Positions 26,848-38,504 of a DNA stretch of 64,000 bases are shown here, in pieces. The first letter of the stretch is position 1, and each line of letters opens with the position of its first letter. The position numbers and the translations under genes were made by a program. The notes under the pieces were generated by a model. That model ran no database searches. It saw only the letters and a list, made by a program, of their open reading frames with translations, and was not told where the DNA came from. The stretch is from Syngnathus acus (Eukaryota > Chordata > Actinopteri > Syngnathiformes > Syngnathidae), in the NCBI RefSeq assembly GCF_901709675.1, contig NC_051106.1, positions 2,924,001 to 2,988,000 on the forward strand, given 5' to 3'.

Positions 26848-28423
26848 TTAGACTGCAATAAGCAAAGTTATTCCAAGTATTACCCAACAAAGGCTACACG
26901 TGGTGCTATGTATTGAGGGCACTGATGAGGACACCACGATGGGATTCCCAGCAGACACAGATGCAAGTCTTCACCACAGAAGTCACAAGCGTCCATGAGG
27001 CGAAGAATTTCTGAATTATATGTTGTCGCTGCTCGTCTCGCTGTGAGGCAAGAAAATTATTTTTTAGGAGGATGAACATCATGATTAGCATGCGCGTATG
27101 AGTAATTTGTAAATAAATGATGCATCTTGAGGGCAATGAAACATTCTCAGTTATCTGTTCGTCATGATAATTGTTAATAGCATTTAGTCACTATTTAACA
27201 CAAGTTACTCACTCGGCTCATAGTAGTCATAAACCTGCACCAGTGCATCTTGAATTCGGGCACTTAAAAACTCTGACCAATGAAAGTGGGATGCAAAGTT
27301 CTGACTTGTTGAGCTGTACACAAAAGTAGAGAATAGAAAAATAATGTTAGAGGCATACAGTGTAACGTAATTAACATTAATCGTGGTGTGGGTCACCGTT
27401 TGTTTAAATAAATAAATAAATAAATATACACGCTCAGGCAACAACATTATACCAGCTATCGTAGCTCCCTGTGCTTATTAGAAATTGCTTTTGGTGTGGT
27501 ACATAATTTCGAAAATCAAAACTATGAAAGCAAAACTGCTACTCTCAGGCAAACACAGAGAATATTATTAGTTTTAATTTCCGTCATTTGTCTAACACAA
27601 GAATCTGTCTCTACATTTTGGAGACAAATATTTATGACATCATCCCACTATTTAAATGACTGATGAGATCCTTACTGAATCCAGGTAGAGGGTGATTTTC
27701 TGAGGCAATGTTTCCACCTTTCTTATTGATTGTATTGAGGCAGCAGCGCCAGCGGCGAGAGCAAAACCACTGAGCAGGCCGACATCCAGGATAACCATGC
27801 CTGTGTGAGGAATCACTTGATTGCTCTTCAGCCTACGAACAAGACATCACCATTGAGGGAACAAGAAAAATTTAAGTCACATTTACATAATGAGAAGTAA
27901 AGAAATATAAAAACATAAGAAATCAAAATGTTAATGTCAGGGACTTGCGTAAAAATGGAGGACCAGTAATCAATCAGTCATTAAAAAAAAAAAAAAAAGA
28001 CAAAAAGCCTCAATAAAGTTAATAACACAATAAATAAATTGAGGGTTTCCAAACACAAAGAAAAATTAAAACCCAGTGTGATGTCATGACATGGCATTTT
28101 CTTTGCCGCATATGATTGGTCAGTTGTTTTTAATTTGTGGTTTGATTTAGCCAAAGAGTCTTTAATTAATCTAACGTGTTTTTTTGGAGGAAGCTGGACT
28201 ACTCAGAGAAAACCCAAATAATTCCGAGGAGAAACATGCATACATGAACGGTCAATTACGCTCTTATAAAAATCATCTTACCTGACACACACAGATAAGA
28301 ACAAGTAATCGTGGTTTTCCTCTTCCGTCACGTCCACTTTTAAACAAAATCCTCCTGGTTTCTGGCATGCAAAACTTGGTTCTGTAAAAATGCTTCGCTC
28401 TCCAGGTTGTAAAAGACATTCAT
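26848..28423 (-). CDS. cd109: CD109-like exons 27-30: receptor-binding region and GPI-type tail
   Basis: Exons: 28423-28282, 27832-27676, 27313-27213, 27010-26848. They encode [12 protein letters not shown], then [12 protein letters not shown], then [14 protein letters not shown] and VYDYYEP, all landmarks of the A2M receptor-binding domain. The last exon encodes ACDFCGED, matching the Cys-rich end of CD109. In the frame one base further on it encodes a Ser/Val-rich spacer and a hydrophobic end ([13 protein letters not shown]) before TAA at 26848-26850, as expected for a GPI-anchor signal. Read literally, exon 30 instead ends in a polar tail, so one missing base (GACTTGCATC) is inferred. Exon 27 lacks one T and exon 29 has one extra. 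Confidence 0.75.
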
Positions 28424-31400
28424 CTGGAAGAATTTATGCGACATTTAAGACCTTTTTTTTTTTCTTGATTTTATGATGATACGCTTTCGTGTACCGGCTT
28501 TGCCAACAATGCAGGACACAAACACACTACAGAAACTATATCACGTTTTGGAAAAGTTACTGCAATGCAATCACAGATGTAAAATCCAGCATAATGAATT
28601 ACAGAGAGTAAAACAGGTGGAAGAACTCTGAGATGGAGGGGTAATGTTTCTAATTTGGACAGAATGAAAAGATTAGGCTTTAGCCAAAGTCTTTTGAGTG
28701 GAATCATGTGGAGACACTAAGGCAAACAAAACTCTCAACTACAATATGTGTTCCAGATGTTAATCGGCGGGAGGCATCATGCTACATTTGCATTTAGCCG
28801 TTTTTTTTTTTGCTTTGGCATTAACAATGTAATTCATTGTCTCATGCACAGCTGCAATTTTCAGTTAACTCTGGTCATGCTCTGGCAATTAATGATAATT
28901 TATGTGGAGTTGGATAGTTGGAAACATTTCATAATTAGAGAGGAACTTTTGGGGGCGGGATGTGGCAGGATTCATTTGAAGCTGCAAATTGTAAACAGTT
29001 TTGTAATTATGAACTAATTATTGCAAGCAAGGACAAAGAGAAGCAGTACGATTGCACCTGAAATACGGCAAATCCTCTTCCTTCTATGTATATATGTAGA
29101 TGTATGTCCTGGTCAGCATTGATCTGAAAAGAAACATGTCAAGTTGAACAAATCCCGCCAAAATATAAAATATTCCATGCATCAAAATACTGGACACATA
29201 CGCTACCTCATGCTGCTGGTATGCCAAATAGCTGTGGAGTTGATGGGAAAGGTAAAAGAAGAATTCGAGGAAGATACAAGGAGACGGAGGTTGATGGAGC
29301 TGGAGCCACTAAATGCAGCATAGTAGGCCATTGCCTGGAGGGCAACTATTGTGTCCTAAGGGAGGACAAAATAGAACTTCTAGATTCAACAATATCCTGA
29401 ATTTACTCTGGATGCAATTGAATGCATCCGAATGCATTAGACTGGAGTTCCAGTCTTGTCAACTTAGTCAACTGGTTAGTTTTTCTGCATTTTGCTGGTA
29501 CTCTAACAATCTTTAGGTTACCGTATTTTCCGGACTATAAGGCGCACCGGACTATAAGGCGCACCTTCAATGAATGGCCCATTTTAAAACTTTGTCCTTA
29601 TATAAGGCGTGCCGGACTATAAGGCGCACCATTAATGCATCATGTCAGACTTTTAATCCAAATCAAATCATTCTCCATTTTATCTTTTTATTTCAACTTC
29701 AGACGCAACAAATTACTTTATAATCATAAATAATGATCCATAGTCTTTTTGATTCATGATGCATAGACTTCAGCGGGCCACTTATGATTGATTTCATGAC
29801 ACAATGCTTTCGGGCCAGTTTAAATTTAGGAATTTGGTCCATATATAAGGCGCACCGGACTATAAGGTCCCACTGTCGGCTTTTGAGAAGATTTTAGGTT
29901 TTTAGGTGCGCCTTATAGTCCGGAAAATACGGTACATACAAAGACATTTCATCACAGTTTACCTGTGTGCTCCTGTAGCCACCCAAGAAGTTCCTTTGCT
30001 TGATTAACCACTTGAGAAACGGGATGCCCTCCACATAGCTTCCACGCTGAATATGTGTCAGCATTACATATGAGGCCATTTCTACCTGAGACGAGTGTGG
30101 TTGGCCCTCATGTACGTCCGGGCCAGCAGAGGATGCCCACATCATGATGCCATCTGGGGAATTGTAAAATGCAATAAAAAATTACACAACACTGTCACAT
30201 CTACTACTCCTACTTAAAAAAATACATAGCCAGCCTTAAGACTGTGTAAAATTGTGATCTAACACCTCTAAATAATTCATTGGACATAATCTGGCAGTAG
30301 TGTCGGAATGTGATTCTGTTCATTCTCAAGTAGCAAATCTTTTTTAAACTACCTCTGTAGTCAGCTCTGGTGCTCAGTTCCTCCAGCGCTGTGCCAGCCA
30401 CAGAACTGTTGGCCAGAGCTAACGCGTACGCTGCTAAACACAATGTGTAGTTGCTGAGCACTTCACTGGTTACACTTCTCTCCAGGTACGTTATGGTCAG
30501 GGATACTTTGTCATAGTGCTTGTCCTTCACAAGAATACAAAACAGTGGTGTCAAGATACCATGACAGTTCTTGCAGTAAGTAAACATTTCATGTAAATTG
30601 AGATGGAATCAATTTACCACATAAGTTTTTTCTCCAGTAGGGCCATCATAACAAAAGCAGTGAGGGCCACAGGGCCGTTGTCCAGTCCTTCTTGCATCGC
30701 TGTGTGCATCAAGCGCCCCACCTCAGAGAATTCTCCTTGGGGGCCCTGGAGGCCATGAGCCAAGTTCTGGCTCTATTATGACCGTTTCGTCAATGTGCAT
30801 GTAGGGTTGAGCCTGGAGGAAGCACCTCAGGACGAAGGCTGTCAGCCTTGGAAGATAAAGTTACAGCCACGTCACCTATGTGATTTGCTGCTTCAAACGT
30901 TCGACGAAAACATTTTAAGGCAGTATAACTTTGACCCACTGAGGTTTTTAAATAAATTTGGCGTGGAAAGAAAATCTCTCTTTTACACAGAAACGGATAA
31001 CGATAAAGCCAGCGTATTTCAGTGGCATATAAGAACGACCTACCATGTGCTACCAGCAGGATCTTGAGCACCAAAAGCACTGAAGGATCCATCATCTTTT
31101 TGGTAGGATAGCTGTCTTTGATAGCCTGAATAAACAGATAGATAGACATTTTAAAGCGGTAAATAAATAAATGAATGAATAAATAAATAAATAAATATCC
31201 AGTTCAGATTAGTCAGGTTAGTCCAGATTTATTTATTTATTTATTCATTTATTTTTCTAAATAAATACTATTGGCCAATTTAATGAGTCAAAAAATGACC
31301 TTGCTTCTTTTAATTATGTAATGTTGATATTTTGAATTCAGAACAATAAAATTCTACTGTAAATATGTAAATGTCGCATACCTTCAAACATATAGCTCAA

Positions 31401-34400
31401 AGCCGTGCTCCTCATCTCTTTATTCTCTTGGTTGGACCTGTCCAGGTATTGGAGCACATAAATATTTGGAGCAAGTGGATCATGTTCTGCTCTCCACATC
31501 CAATTGGCAATTGGACCAGTGAATTCAAGTGTTGGATGGACAAGGCCAACACATCAACCTGCGAATAGTGACACAATGGGGGTGGGGACCCTATTCAGTA
31601 ATAATTTTATTGTACTGCAATCTCCCGAAAATAAAACACAGCGACAAAACAACCTGCAGACACCGACGATGTTTAAACAAGATCATTTTGTACTCTGATA
31701 TAAAGTGTATTTGTCATGTTTGGTTTTTTGATTTGGGCTTTGGTGTGATTTTGTCCCTTTTGTTTTCCTGGTGTTCTTTGTATGTCTTGTTGTTGATCAT
31801 TGTTCCTGTTCTGTTCTCGTTAGCCCCGCCCATTGTGTCTTCCAATCAGCTCCCTCAGCCACTTGTGTCTTGTCCGGGTGTTCCTCGTTGTCTCGTCAGT
31901 TTGTTTGTATTTAGTTCCCTCCTTTCTCTTGGTTGTTGGGGCATTGTCGTCTGTCCCACGTGCTGTGTGCTTTGTTTTTGTATGCTCCCCAAGCCACGTC
32001 TAAGTCTATTTTGTTAGTGTTTATTTGTTAGTTTATTGCTGGTTTTTGATTGCCTGTTTCTTCAGCTTTTCCTTGACCAGAGGTGCCTTGTTTGTTTTTT
32101 TGTTTCATTTAAGTTAAATATTTCTTGACTGAGCCACAGCCCCACTTACTTGCTTCCCTGCACTTGGGTCTCCCATTCCCTGATTTGTGACAGATTCAAT
32201 CGTATCCTAGCTGAAGTTCAATAAATAAATGCAATTTAAAAAAATCAATAAATGTTGAAGTGCTGACAAATGGTGTAACAGAAGATAGCATTTTAACCTT
32301 GTGCATATTCCACCTACCTAATTTGTATCACTAAAGAAGCTGCAGTGACAATTTAATTGAAGACAAGTGCACACATACCCACTAATACCACATTGGCTCT
32401 CTGGCTGTCTTCCACCACATGCGGAGGCAAAGAGATAGAGATAGACTGGGAGTAGTTGTGGGTCAGTGGCTCCAGTTCCAGAAAAAGTGTCTCTGAGAAA
32501 GATTGTTCAACTCCTTCGGGCTTCAGGAAAATGGGATTCGTAGAGAATTAATAATGGGTTCACACCACCATATTTTGATTTTTATCATTGAGTGTAGATA
32601 TGAACTTTAGAGAGTAGATATTCTGCCTTCAGTGCAAGTCAACCAAATCAATGTCAACTTGAGATGTCTGCAACAGATTCTGTACCTTCACAAGAACGTT
32701 CCAGACGAGGCTCTCTGAGCAGTCTGCAGCTATGGCGTCCACAGATATTTGCAGTTCCCCAATAACCACAGGCCTGATGGGGAACAAGGCTGTGGCTGAG
32801 CCATAACCTTCTAAGATGAGCGTTTGAGCATTAACCACGGAGATGTCACCATGCTTTGCCAAAATAAACTCAAAGGCCTCGCTTTCGGATAAAACCAAAA
32901 TCACCTGTTGTGGGAGGAAAACATATTAATATAATATGACTTTGTCAGAGTAGTTTCTTCACTCCATACCTCTAAGTCTCGCGCTAAGTGGTTGATGATG
33001 TTCACCTCCAGTACAAGCTCCTCTCTTCTAATGATGTAGTGTGGAACATTAAGAGACAAGGAGAAATCTTTGGCCACATTCAGCTGTAAATGAAAAGAAA
33101 ATAAGAAACAATTTAAGACTTTAATAGAAAATAAAAAATATGGACTTTCATATGTGTTGTTTGGTCAGTTTCTACATTCAACTACATTTTGGGGGTTTGC
33201 AAATATATATTGGAATGGACCAAGGAATTTCAATTAATTTTAGTTTGAACTGTTACAGTCTGCGTATACCGTATTTTCCAGACGATAAGGCGCACCTAAA
33301 AACCTAAAATTTTCTCAAAAGCCGACAGTGCGCCTTATAGTCCGGTGCGCCTTATATATGGACCAAATTCCTAAATTTAAACTGGCCCGAAGCATTATGC
33401 CATGAAATCAATCATAAGTGGCCCGCTGAAGACTATGAATCATGAATCAAAAAGACTATGGATCATTATTTTGTGATTATAAAGTAATAAGTTGCATCTG
33501 AAGTTGAAATAAAGATAAAATGGAGAATGATTTGATTTGGATTAAAAATCTGACATGATGCATTAATGGTGCGCCTTATAGTCCGGTGCTCCTTATATAA
33601 GGACAAAGTTTTACAATGGGCCATTCATTGAAGGTGCGCCTTATAGTCCGGTGCGCCTTATAGTCCGGAAAATACGGTATATATTTTTTACTTTCTAGCG
33701 CAACTGCGTCATCTACAAAAATAGACCCCATAGTGTACCTTTTGTGGCACAGGAGTGAATCCCAAACCCAAGTCATCTGACATTATCAGTGCAGCAGCTA
33801 CCAGCGACGTAACACCATCTGGAACTGTTATTGCCCCACTTGTCCATGTTTTATCACTAGAGGACAAACAGAAGGACAATGCACGGCATCTGTGTGACAT
33901 ATTGTCCTCTACATGTATTCATTTTTTTCTTTGTACCATAAATCCTAATAGCTCACCTGAGTGTAGCATTAAACCACAATTGGTCTTCACCTCTATCCAC
34001 CCAGTGTTTCCAGTACTTTTCTACTAAGTGGACATTGCCATCTGAAAATGTGAATGAAGATTGCAAGGGAAGTCAATGAGTGGAAAGAAAGCACATTTTG
34101 TCAATGCCTTTGTGTTATCATAACATACAATTTTCTGATCTATCCACCAGTGTTCATTCATATGCAGTGGACATTGGAGAAAATCTTCATATTTGCATCC
34201 CTACGGTGACAAAGCACAAGATGGTATACAGTACACTCTATGGCATTTCGGGAGGGGCCATTATGACTGTCAACCCAAATAAATGTATGAGCACCTCATA
34301 TTTATTACAGTAAAGCTACAAAACAAACTGACAAATAACTCCTTTTCAAATCAGACGAGTAAAACTGGTCAAATATTTAAAAAAAAAAAAAACATTAAAA

Positions 34401-37400
34401 GTGAAGACAATTTGCAATTCTAGCAATGACACATGAATTTGATGCACAATTGTCTTCGCGGGCCACATAAAAATGATGTGGCGGGCAGTATCTGGCCCCC
34501 GGGCCTGAGTTGGACACCTGTGCTCTATGGTGACAAAAGCACTTAAACAACCCTTTACCTGCAATACATGACTCTGTACATTATTGTGACTGCCAAGCAA
34601 GGACATTGCCAATTTTGGTGATGTAAGACGTACATAAATAAAAGCTATTGAGGCGTCTTTTTAAAAGCTAGTTCATGTTCCCACGTCAAATACGTTGCAA
34701 CTATACTTTTCTTCGTTGTGCATTCGTCAACAGGCCTCAGGTTAAGAACCAGGCAGCCATACTAGAGTTACAGACTTTTGGAAATAACCTAAGAAAGCAG
34801 GTCGGTCTGTTATAGCCAGACAACTGGTTTGAGCACGTATGATACAAATGCCGAGATGATTTTTACATGACTTCATTTGTGGCCTCTATCAAGTTGCTGG
34901 TTTAACATAAAACCACCGCACAAGCAAATAAAGGAACTGTACCTTGCCCTGCTTCTAAATCAGAGTCAGCCTGTGGATCCTCATCATGCATTCCCATCAC
35001 CAAAATTCCGACACGGGAATTTGGAGTAAGGGCCGTCCACGGTGAGCGTTACTCGTTCTCCTGGACGGGCTCTTTCATTGCTCCAATGTAGAGAAACCTG
35101 TAATGGAAGAGTCACACTCGATTATCAACATGCTTCGATGTATACTGGACCAATTTAATGGAGCACAAGAGCTGGGCCATACATATGCTTGCTGAGCAAC
35201 AGTTATCCGTGCTGTGTCACTAATGATCTTCCATCAGGGAGGATAGGAATAGACTGTGATACAGGCCTCAGGGGACCAGGACAATGTTGGCACCAGGGAA
35301 AAGGAGGAAGAAGTGTTTGACCCCCGCGTGTTACCAATTGGACCTCTTGAACTCACCTGGAAGTACAACAAGGACAAAAACAGTAGTGGATGTTTGTATC
35401 ATCAAGAAATTACCATCTTATTATTTATTTGTATTTATGCATTATTCAAAGCAAACACGGTGCTATGAGGAAAGAGATTGTTAAATATACGTATATATGT
35501 ATTATTCAAACTTACCACATAATGAATCTTGGATAGTGGAATTGTGCTTTCTGTCTCTATTTGATAGGGCGATCCGATCTGGAAGGTGAACATAGACAAT
35601 CATGTAATCCATAAAAGAAAACCAACAAAATAACAAGCATAACGGAACTGTTCAAACACAAATTTGTTACCTTTGTAGTACCATTGCAGGCACTCCGGGC
35701 GTAATCTGAAGATATGAGTCACTTGGAGATGAGTAGTTTGTGTAGAGCGTCAGTGTCGACAGTTGATTGGTACCTGGCCTGTATATGAAATGCAAATAAT
35801 AATCACACATACGAAGCATCCATCCACCATCTTAACCACTTATATTCACTTCTATAAATCAAATAATATTAAATTATTTCCACAGCAAACCAAACGTTCA
35901 GCTTTTGGAGGAATACATGAATACTTACGTGAATTAAAATCATCTGCACATCATACTGTAATTTAAACTTAATGTGGACATTCCCATCTATTGGCACTGG
36001 AAGAGTCATCGTGGTACTTCCTCTCATCATCGATGACCACTGAGTGACGTCAACCACAGCAGAGTACTTTCGATTATCGGTGTTCAGGGGCTTTTTGTCG
36101 TACCGGGAGATGCTAAGCTGTGAAGAAAGGTGTTTATTAAACTTGCCAATATCTGCTTGAAAAAAAAAATAGCTGTTGAGCAATTCTCTCACTTTTGTAA
36201 AGAAGGTCAACGATGGCTTCAAAGACTGGGGGAAATCACAGAACTTAAGCTGGAATGTGTTCCTCATCAGGTGGACTTTAACTGTCTTGCTGACTTTAAT
36301 TCCTTGTGTGATGACACAATGTCATAAGTATATGAGAAGATCACAAAATATACACTACTAACTGTATAGACAGCCTACCTGTTGACTTGTCAGTAACGCA
36401 CACTTTAATAAGTACGGCATCCTCCATTTTTGATGATATATGGAGGCGCTGAAGCTGAGCATTGCTGAAGAAAAAATTGAGCTGATCCATAGATCTGGAA
36501 GAAATAGAGAGAGAGAAAAATCCCTTAACAGAAATGGGATACTGCGTTTTTGTGATGTTACTAGGGTGTCTTGCATATTATTATTCATTTGACTTTTAGT
36601 TGTGTTGTTGCTGTGCAAATATGTGCGTTAAGGATGACCATGGTTGAAAAGTGTGTTGTCAATTCTTTCTCATTGCTCCAACCTGGAGACAGTTAGTAGT
36701 CACTGACTTTAGTGGTGAAAAGATGTACACTCTTTTAATCCTTTAAATTAAAGTAAATAAATGCTACATAGTAACGTTCTGTGACTTTGAGTTAACTAGT
36801 GATTATTGAATTGGAAAAAAGAGCTGATTTCTTAATAACGTATCATCGGCATCACTGTGGTTGTTTCTTCGACTTGTTTATCTAAAACTTCACCTCTTTG
36901 GTTTGTGTTAAGTCCTCCACGGCAGTCGGCTGAGTGAGTGAGATATTGAGGGTTCCCTGCACAGGTTGTCCATTGGGATAACTGCAGGAGAGAGCCAAAA
37001 GTATGATGGTACTTGCTATTCACTACATTATTGATTATTCATGGGATTACTGGACCCACATGGCTCTCACGATCCAGATATATCTTCTTCAACAAGAACT
37101 CTTGGTGGCGTCCTGACCAGCACATCAAATTTAGGAGGCTCTGCAACAAGTTGGCGTGAAAACAAATATGATGTTGGAGAAACTTTGGCAATTCTGTCAT
37201 ATTTGAAGCCATATTTTGTATCTTAATTTTGATTCTCCTATTTTTTTGTTTAAGCCTTCCTGCTTCCCTGCTAAAATCACTAATCAACAATATCTCCCTA
37301 TCAGAGTAGTGATTATACAGTATAACCTCAATATTATTTCATTTCAAATGTATGGTAATGTAGTTATGAGCTCTTACCCTCATGCTCCACAACGAATGTT

Positions 37401-38504
37401 TCTTATCAGTCACACCCTGTACGGGAGAAGAACAAAAGACGTTTTTTTATTGACGTAATAGAGTCAAACATTCAACAGTCTTAGCTCACCTGACACTTTT
37501 CAAACTTACATGCATTGTGATGATGACTGTCCATGTTCCCAAGGAGGAGGTCTGGGATAAAGTGAATTGTTGAAACACAATCCCTGATTCGCTGTGGACT
37601 CCCACCTTTCCACAACATCCTCACTGGAATCCTCAAGAGCATCAGTGACACTCTCATGAACACACAAAAACCTGAGCAAAGACCCGTTCAGCTCCTCAGG
37701 CCACTTGTAGATAATGTAAAAAACTACCTCAACTGAGAGATCCACTCTCCCTTTGTACGGGAGATTATCCAACTGAACACAAACAGCTCGGACTCTGACA
37801 GTATCCCCCGGGCGATAATGCGATTGGTCAGTTGAACGTAGCATGAGATGTTCCTGACATCAAAAGTGAGGTTGGTGATGTTGGAGAAGACAAATCTTCC
37901 ATCATGGTAGCCCGTTAATGTCAAATTCAAGCGGGAACTTTGGGTTAGAAAGGTGGGGAACTGTAACAGTCAATGAAAACAGAAATCTCAATAAAATTAT
38001 GGTGATTTCAATTCATACAAACAGTACAAGAAGAGAAAAAATACTCACTGCAGGCAAAGTAAGCAGCTGAGTCACACCTGAAAAGAGCAATTTTAAAAAT
38101 GTTTATTAAGTATGAAGGGTTTCACAAATTCTGAACATTAACTAAATTCAAATGTTTTTATGTGTTGAGTGAGACACCCTCCTTGGAAGTCAGCAGTTTT
38201 GGTGACTTTTGTGCTGTGATGTGAAACTTCAGCTTCAATCCTGATAGGAAACTCATAGAAGACCGTTACAGCCAGCAGTGAGGGCATCCCAGCAGGCAGC
38301 ACCTCAGGTCCTGTCATCACAAATAATGGTCTGGCACATAGCACACAGTTATTAATCAGTGGAGCGAGACAATAAACAGGATTAAAATTTTATTTGCATT
38401 GACACGCTATGGATGAATCGTCGTTTTCATCTTACTTACGCTTGAGTGGAGCCGGTTGGAGCGGAACAAACTCCAAAACACACAAGTGCCCAAATTAAAT
38501 CCAT
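26848..38504 (-). CDS. cd109: CD109-like GPI-anchored thioester protein, 30 coding exons
   Basis: This is an alpha-2-macroglobulin-family protein, closest to CD109: a cell-surface, GPI-anchored thioester protein that in mammals restrains TGF-beta signalling. The joined exons give about 1300 residues (human CD109 has about 1445), covering a signal peptide, macroglobulin domains, a short bait region, a thioester domain, a receptor-binding-like region (LYLDS… then VYDYYEP) and a hydrophobic C-terminal tail. Stretches match CD109 closely, for example [14 protein letters not shown] and [16 protein letters not shown]. The thioester motif GCGEQ is intact. Nearly all junctions are GT-AG with consistent phase. 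Read literally, the frame breaks about 17 times by single-base length changes, mostly in homopolymers, with no substitution stops. I favour sequence error over decay. CD109 versus another fish A2M-family paralogue is not settled by eye. Confidence 0.85.
29058..31558 (-). CDS. cd109: CD109-like exons 20-26: thioester domain
   Basis: Exons: 31558-31382, 31125-31044, 30846-30618, 30524-30353, 30153-29963, 29355-29207, 29123-29058. Exon 20 carries [12 protein letters not shown], the thioester Cys-Gly-Glu-Gln site. Exon 22 carries [11 protein letters not shown], where the His aligns with the histidine of human CD109 VIHSEL that activates the thioester. Exon 24 carries [17 protein letters not shown]. 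Exon 20 has an apparent extra base at its start and a missing base just after the thioester site (CACTTGCTCC for CACTTTGCTCC). Exon 22 lacks three separate bases, which restores length modulo 3 but scrambles about 40 codons. The exon 25 to 26 junction appears one base short (AGG|GTAGCG expected). Confidence 0.8.
29519..29934 (+). mobile_element. Palindromic TA-flanked MITE, copy 3 (long form), intronic
   Basis: The copy is 416 bp with CCGTATTTTCCGGAC termini and a TA at each end. It lies in the intron between CD109-like exons 24 and 25. The interior (including ATGATCCATAGTCTTTTTGA) matches copy 4 at 33267-33679 at roughly 95% in the opposite orientation. The subterminal AAGGCGCACC unit is repeated several times. 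Confidence 0.9.
31161..31255. repeat. Inverted AAAT/ATTT microsatellite pair (hairpin)
   Basis: AAATAAATAAATGAATGAAT… at 31161-31197 is followed, after about 29 bp, by its near reverse complement ATTTATTTATTTATTTATTC… at 31227-31254. The pair lies in the CD109-like intron between exons 20 and 21 and can fold into an AT-rich stem. Confidence 0.8.
31700..32200 (+). repeat. Probable retroelement-like dispersed repeat ending TTTGTGACAG
   Basis: This is a T/C/G-rich block with phrases such as CCCTGCACTTGGGTCTCCC and a TTTGTGACAG end, which I associate with a common teleost interspersed repeat. It explains the 162-aa plus-strand frame that overlaps it. The boundaries and class are uncertain. It lies in the intron between CD109-like exons 19 and 20. 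Confidence 0.35.
32379..34041 (-). CDS. cd109: CD109-like exons 15-19: post-bait macroglobulin and CUB-flanking part
   Basis: Exons: 34041-33957, 33856-33739, 33083-32970, 32904-32686, 32520-32379. All five are in frame as read. Exon 16 encodes [20 protein letters not shown] then [11 protein letters not shown], matching the conserved block after the bait region in A2M-family proteins. Exon 18 encodes [20 protein letters not shown]. Exon 14 joins exon 15 in phase (G|AT), so the bait region is much shorter than in human CD109, unless an exon between 34.05 and 34.94 kb was missed. Confidence 0.8.
33267..33679 (-). mobile_element. Palindromic TA-flanked MITE, copy 4 (long form), inverted relative to copy 3
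   Basis: It has the same family termini and TA flanks. The interior is the reverse complement of copy 3 with a few single-base differences and small indels. It lies in the intron between CD109-like exons 16 and 17. Confidence 0.9.
34250..34520 (-). mobile_element. Non-autonomous hAT element, copy 2, 5'-truncated, reverse
   Basis: This is the reverse-strand match to copy 1. It ends with GGGCCTGAGTTGGACACCTG, a mutated GAGTTTGACACCCCTG terminus. The other end stops near 34250 in GGGCCATTATGACTG, so roughly the last 50 bp and that terminus are absent. It lies in the intron between CD109-like exons 14 and 15. Confidence 0.85.
34943..38504 (-). CDS. cd109: CD109-like exons 1-14: signal peptide and N-terminal macroglobulin domains
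   Basis: Exons, in coding order: 38504-38440, 38330-38176 (end approximate), 38077-38049, 37960-37728, 37631-37510, 37416-37378, 37140-37060, 36981-36856, 36494-36379, 36302-36193, 36117-35929, 35778-35671, 35578-35516, 35097-34943. Exon 1 encodes [20 protein letters not shown], a typical secretory signal. Landmarks are [14 protein letters not shown] (exon 4), [10 protein letters not shown] (exon 5), [10 protein letters not shown] (exon 7) and [10 protein letters not shown] (exon 10). Exons 4 to 8 each appear one base short and exons 9 and 14 one base long. Exon 12 needs one gain and one loss. Exons 10, 11 and 13 are clean. The exon 8 donor (ACA|GTGATG) and exon 2 donor are the least certain. 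Confidence 0.75.

Noticed and set aside
31529-32017. 162-aa plus-strand frame
   Set aside because: It overlaps the antisense of the CD109-like thioester exon and then a dispersed repeat; composition is T-rich low complexity.
34551-34625. Possible extra CD109-like exon ([18 protein letters not shown]) before a GTAAAGG donor
   Set aside because: No convincing acceptor, and exons 14 and 15 already join in phase; I kept it only as the rival to the short-bait idea.
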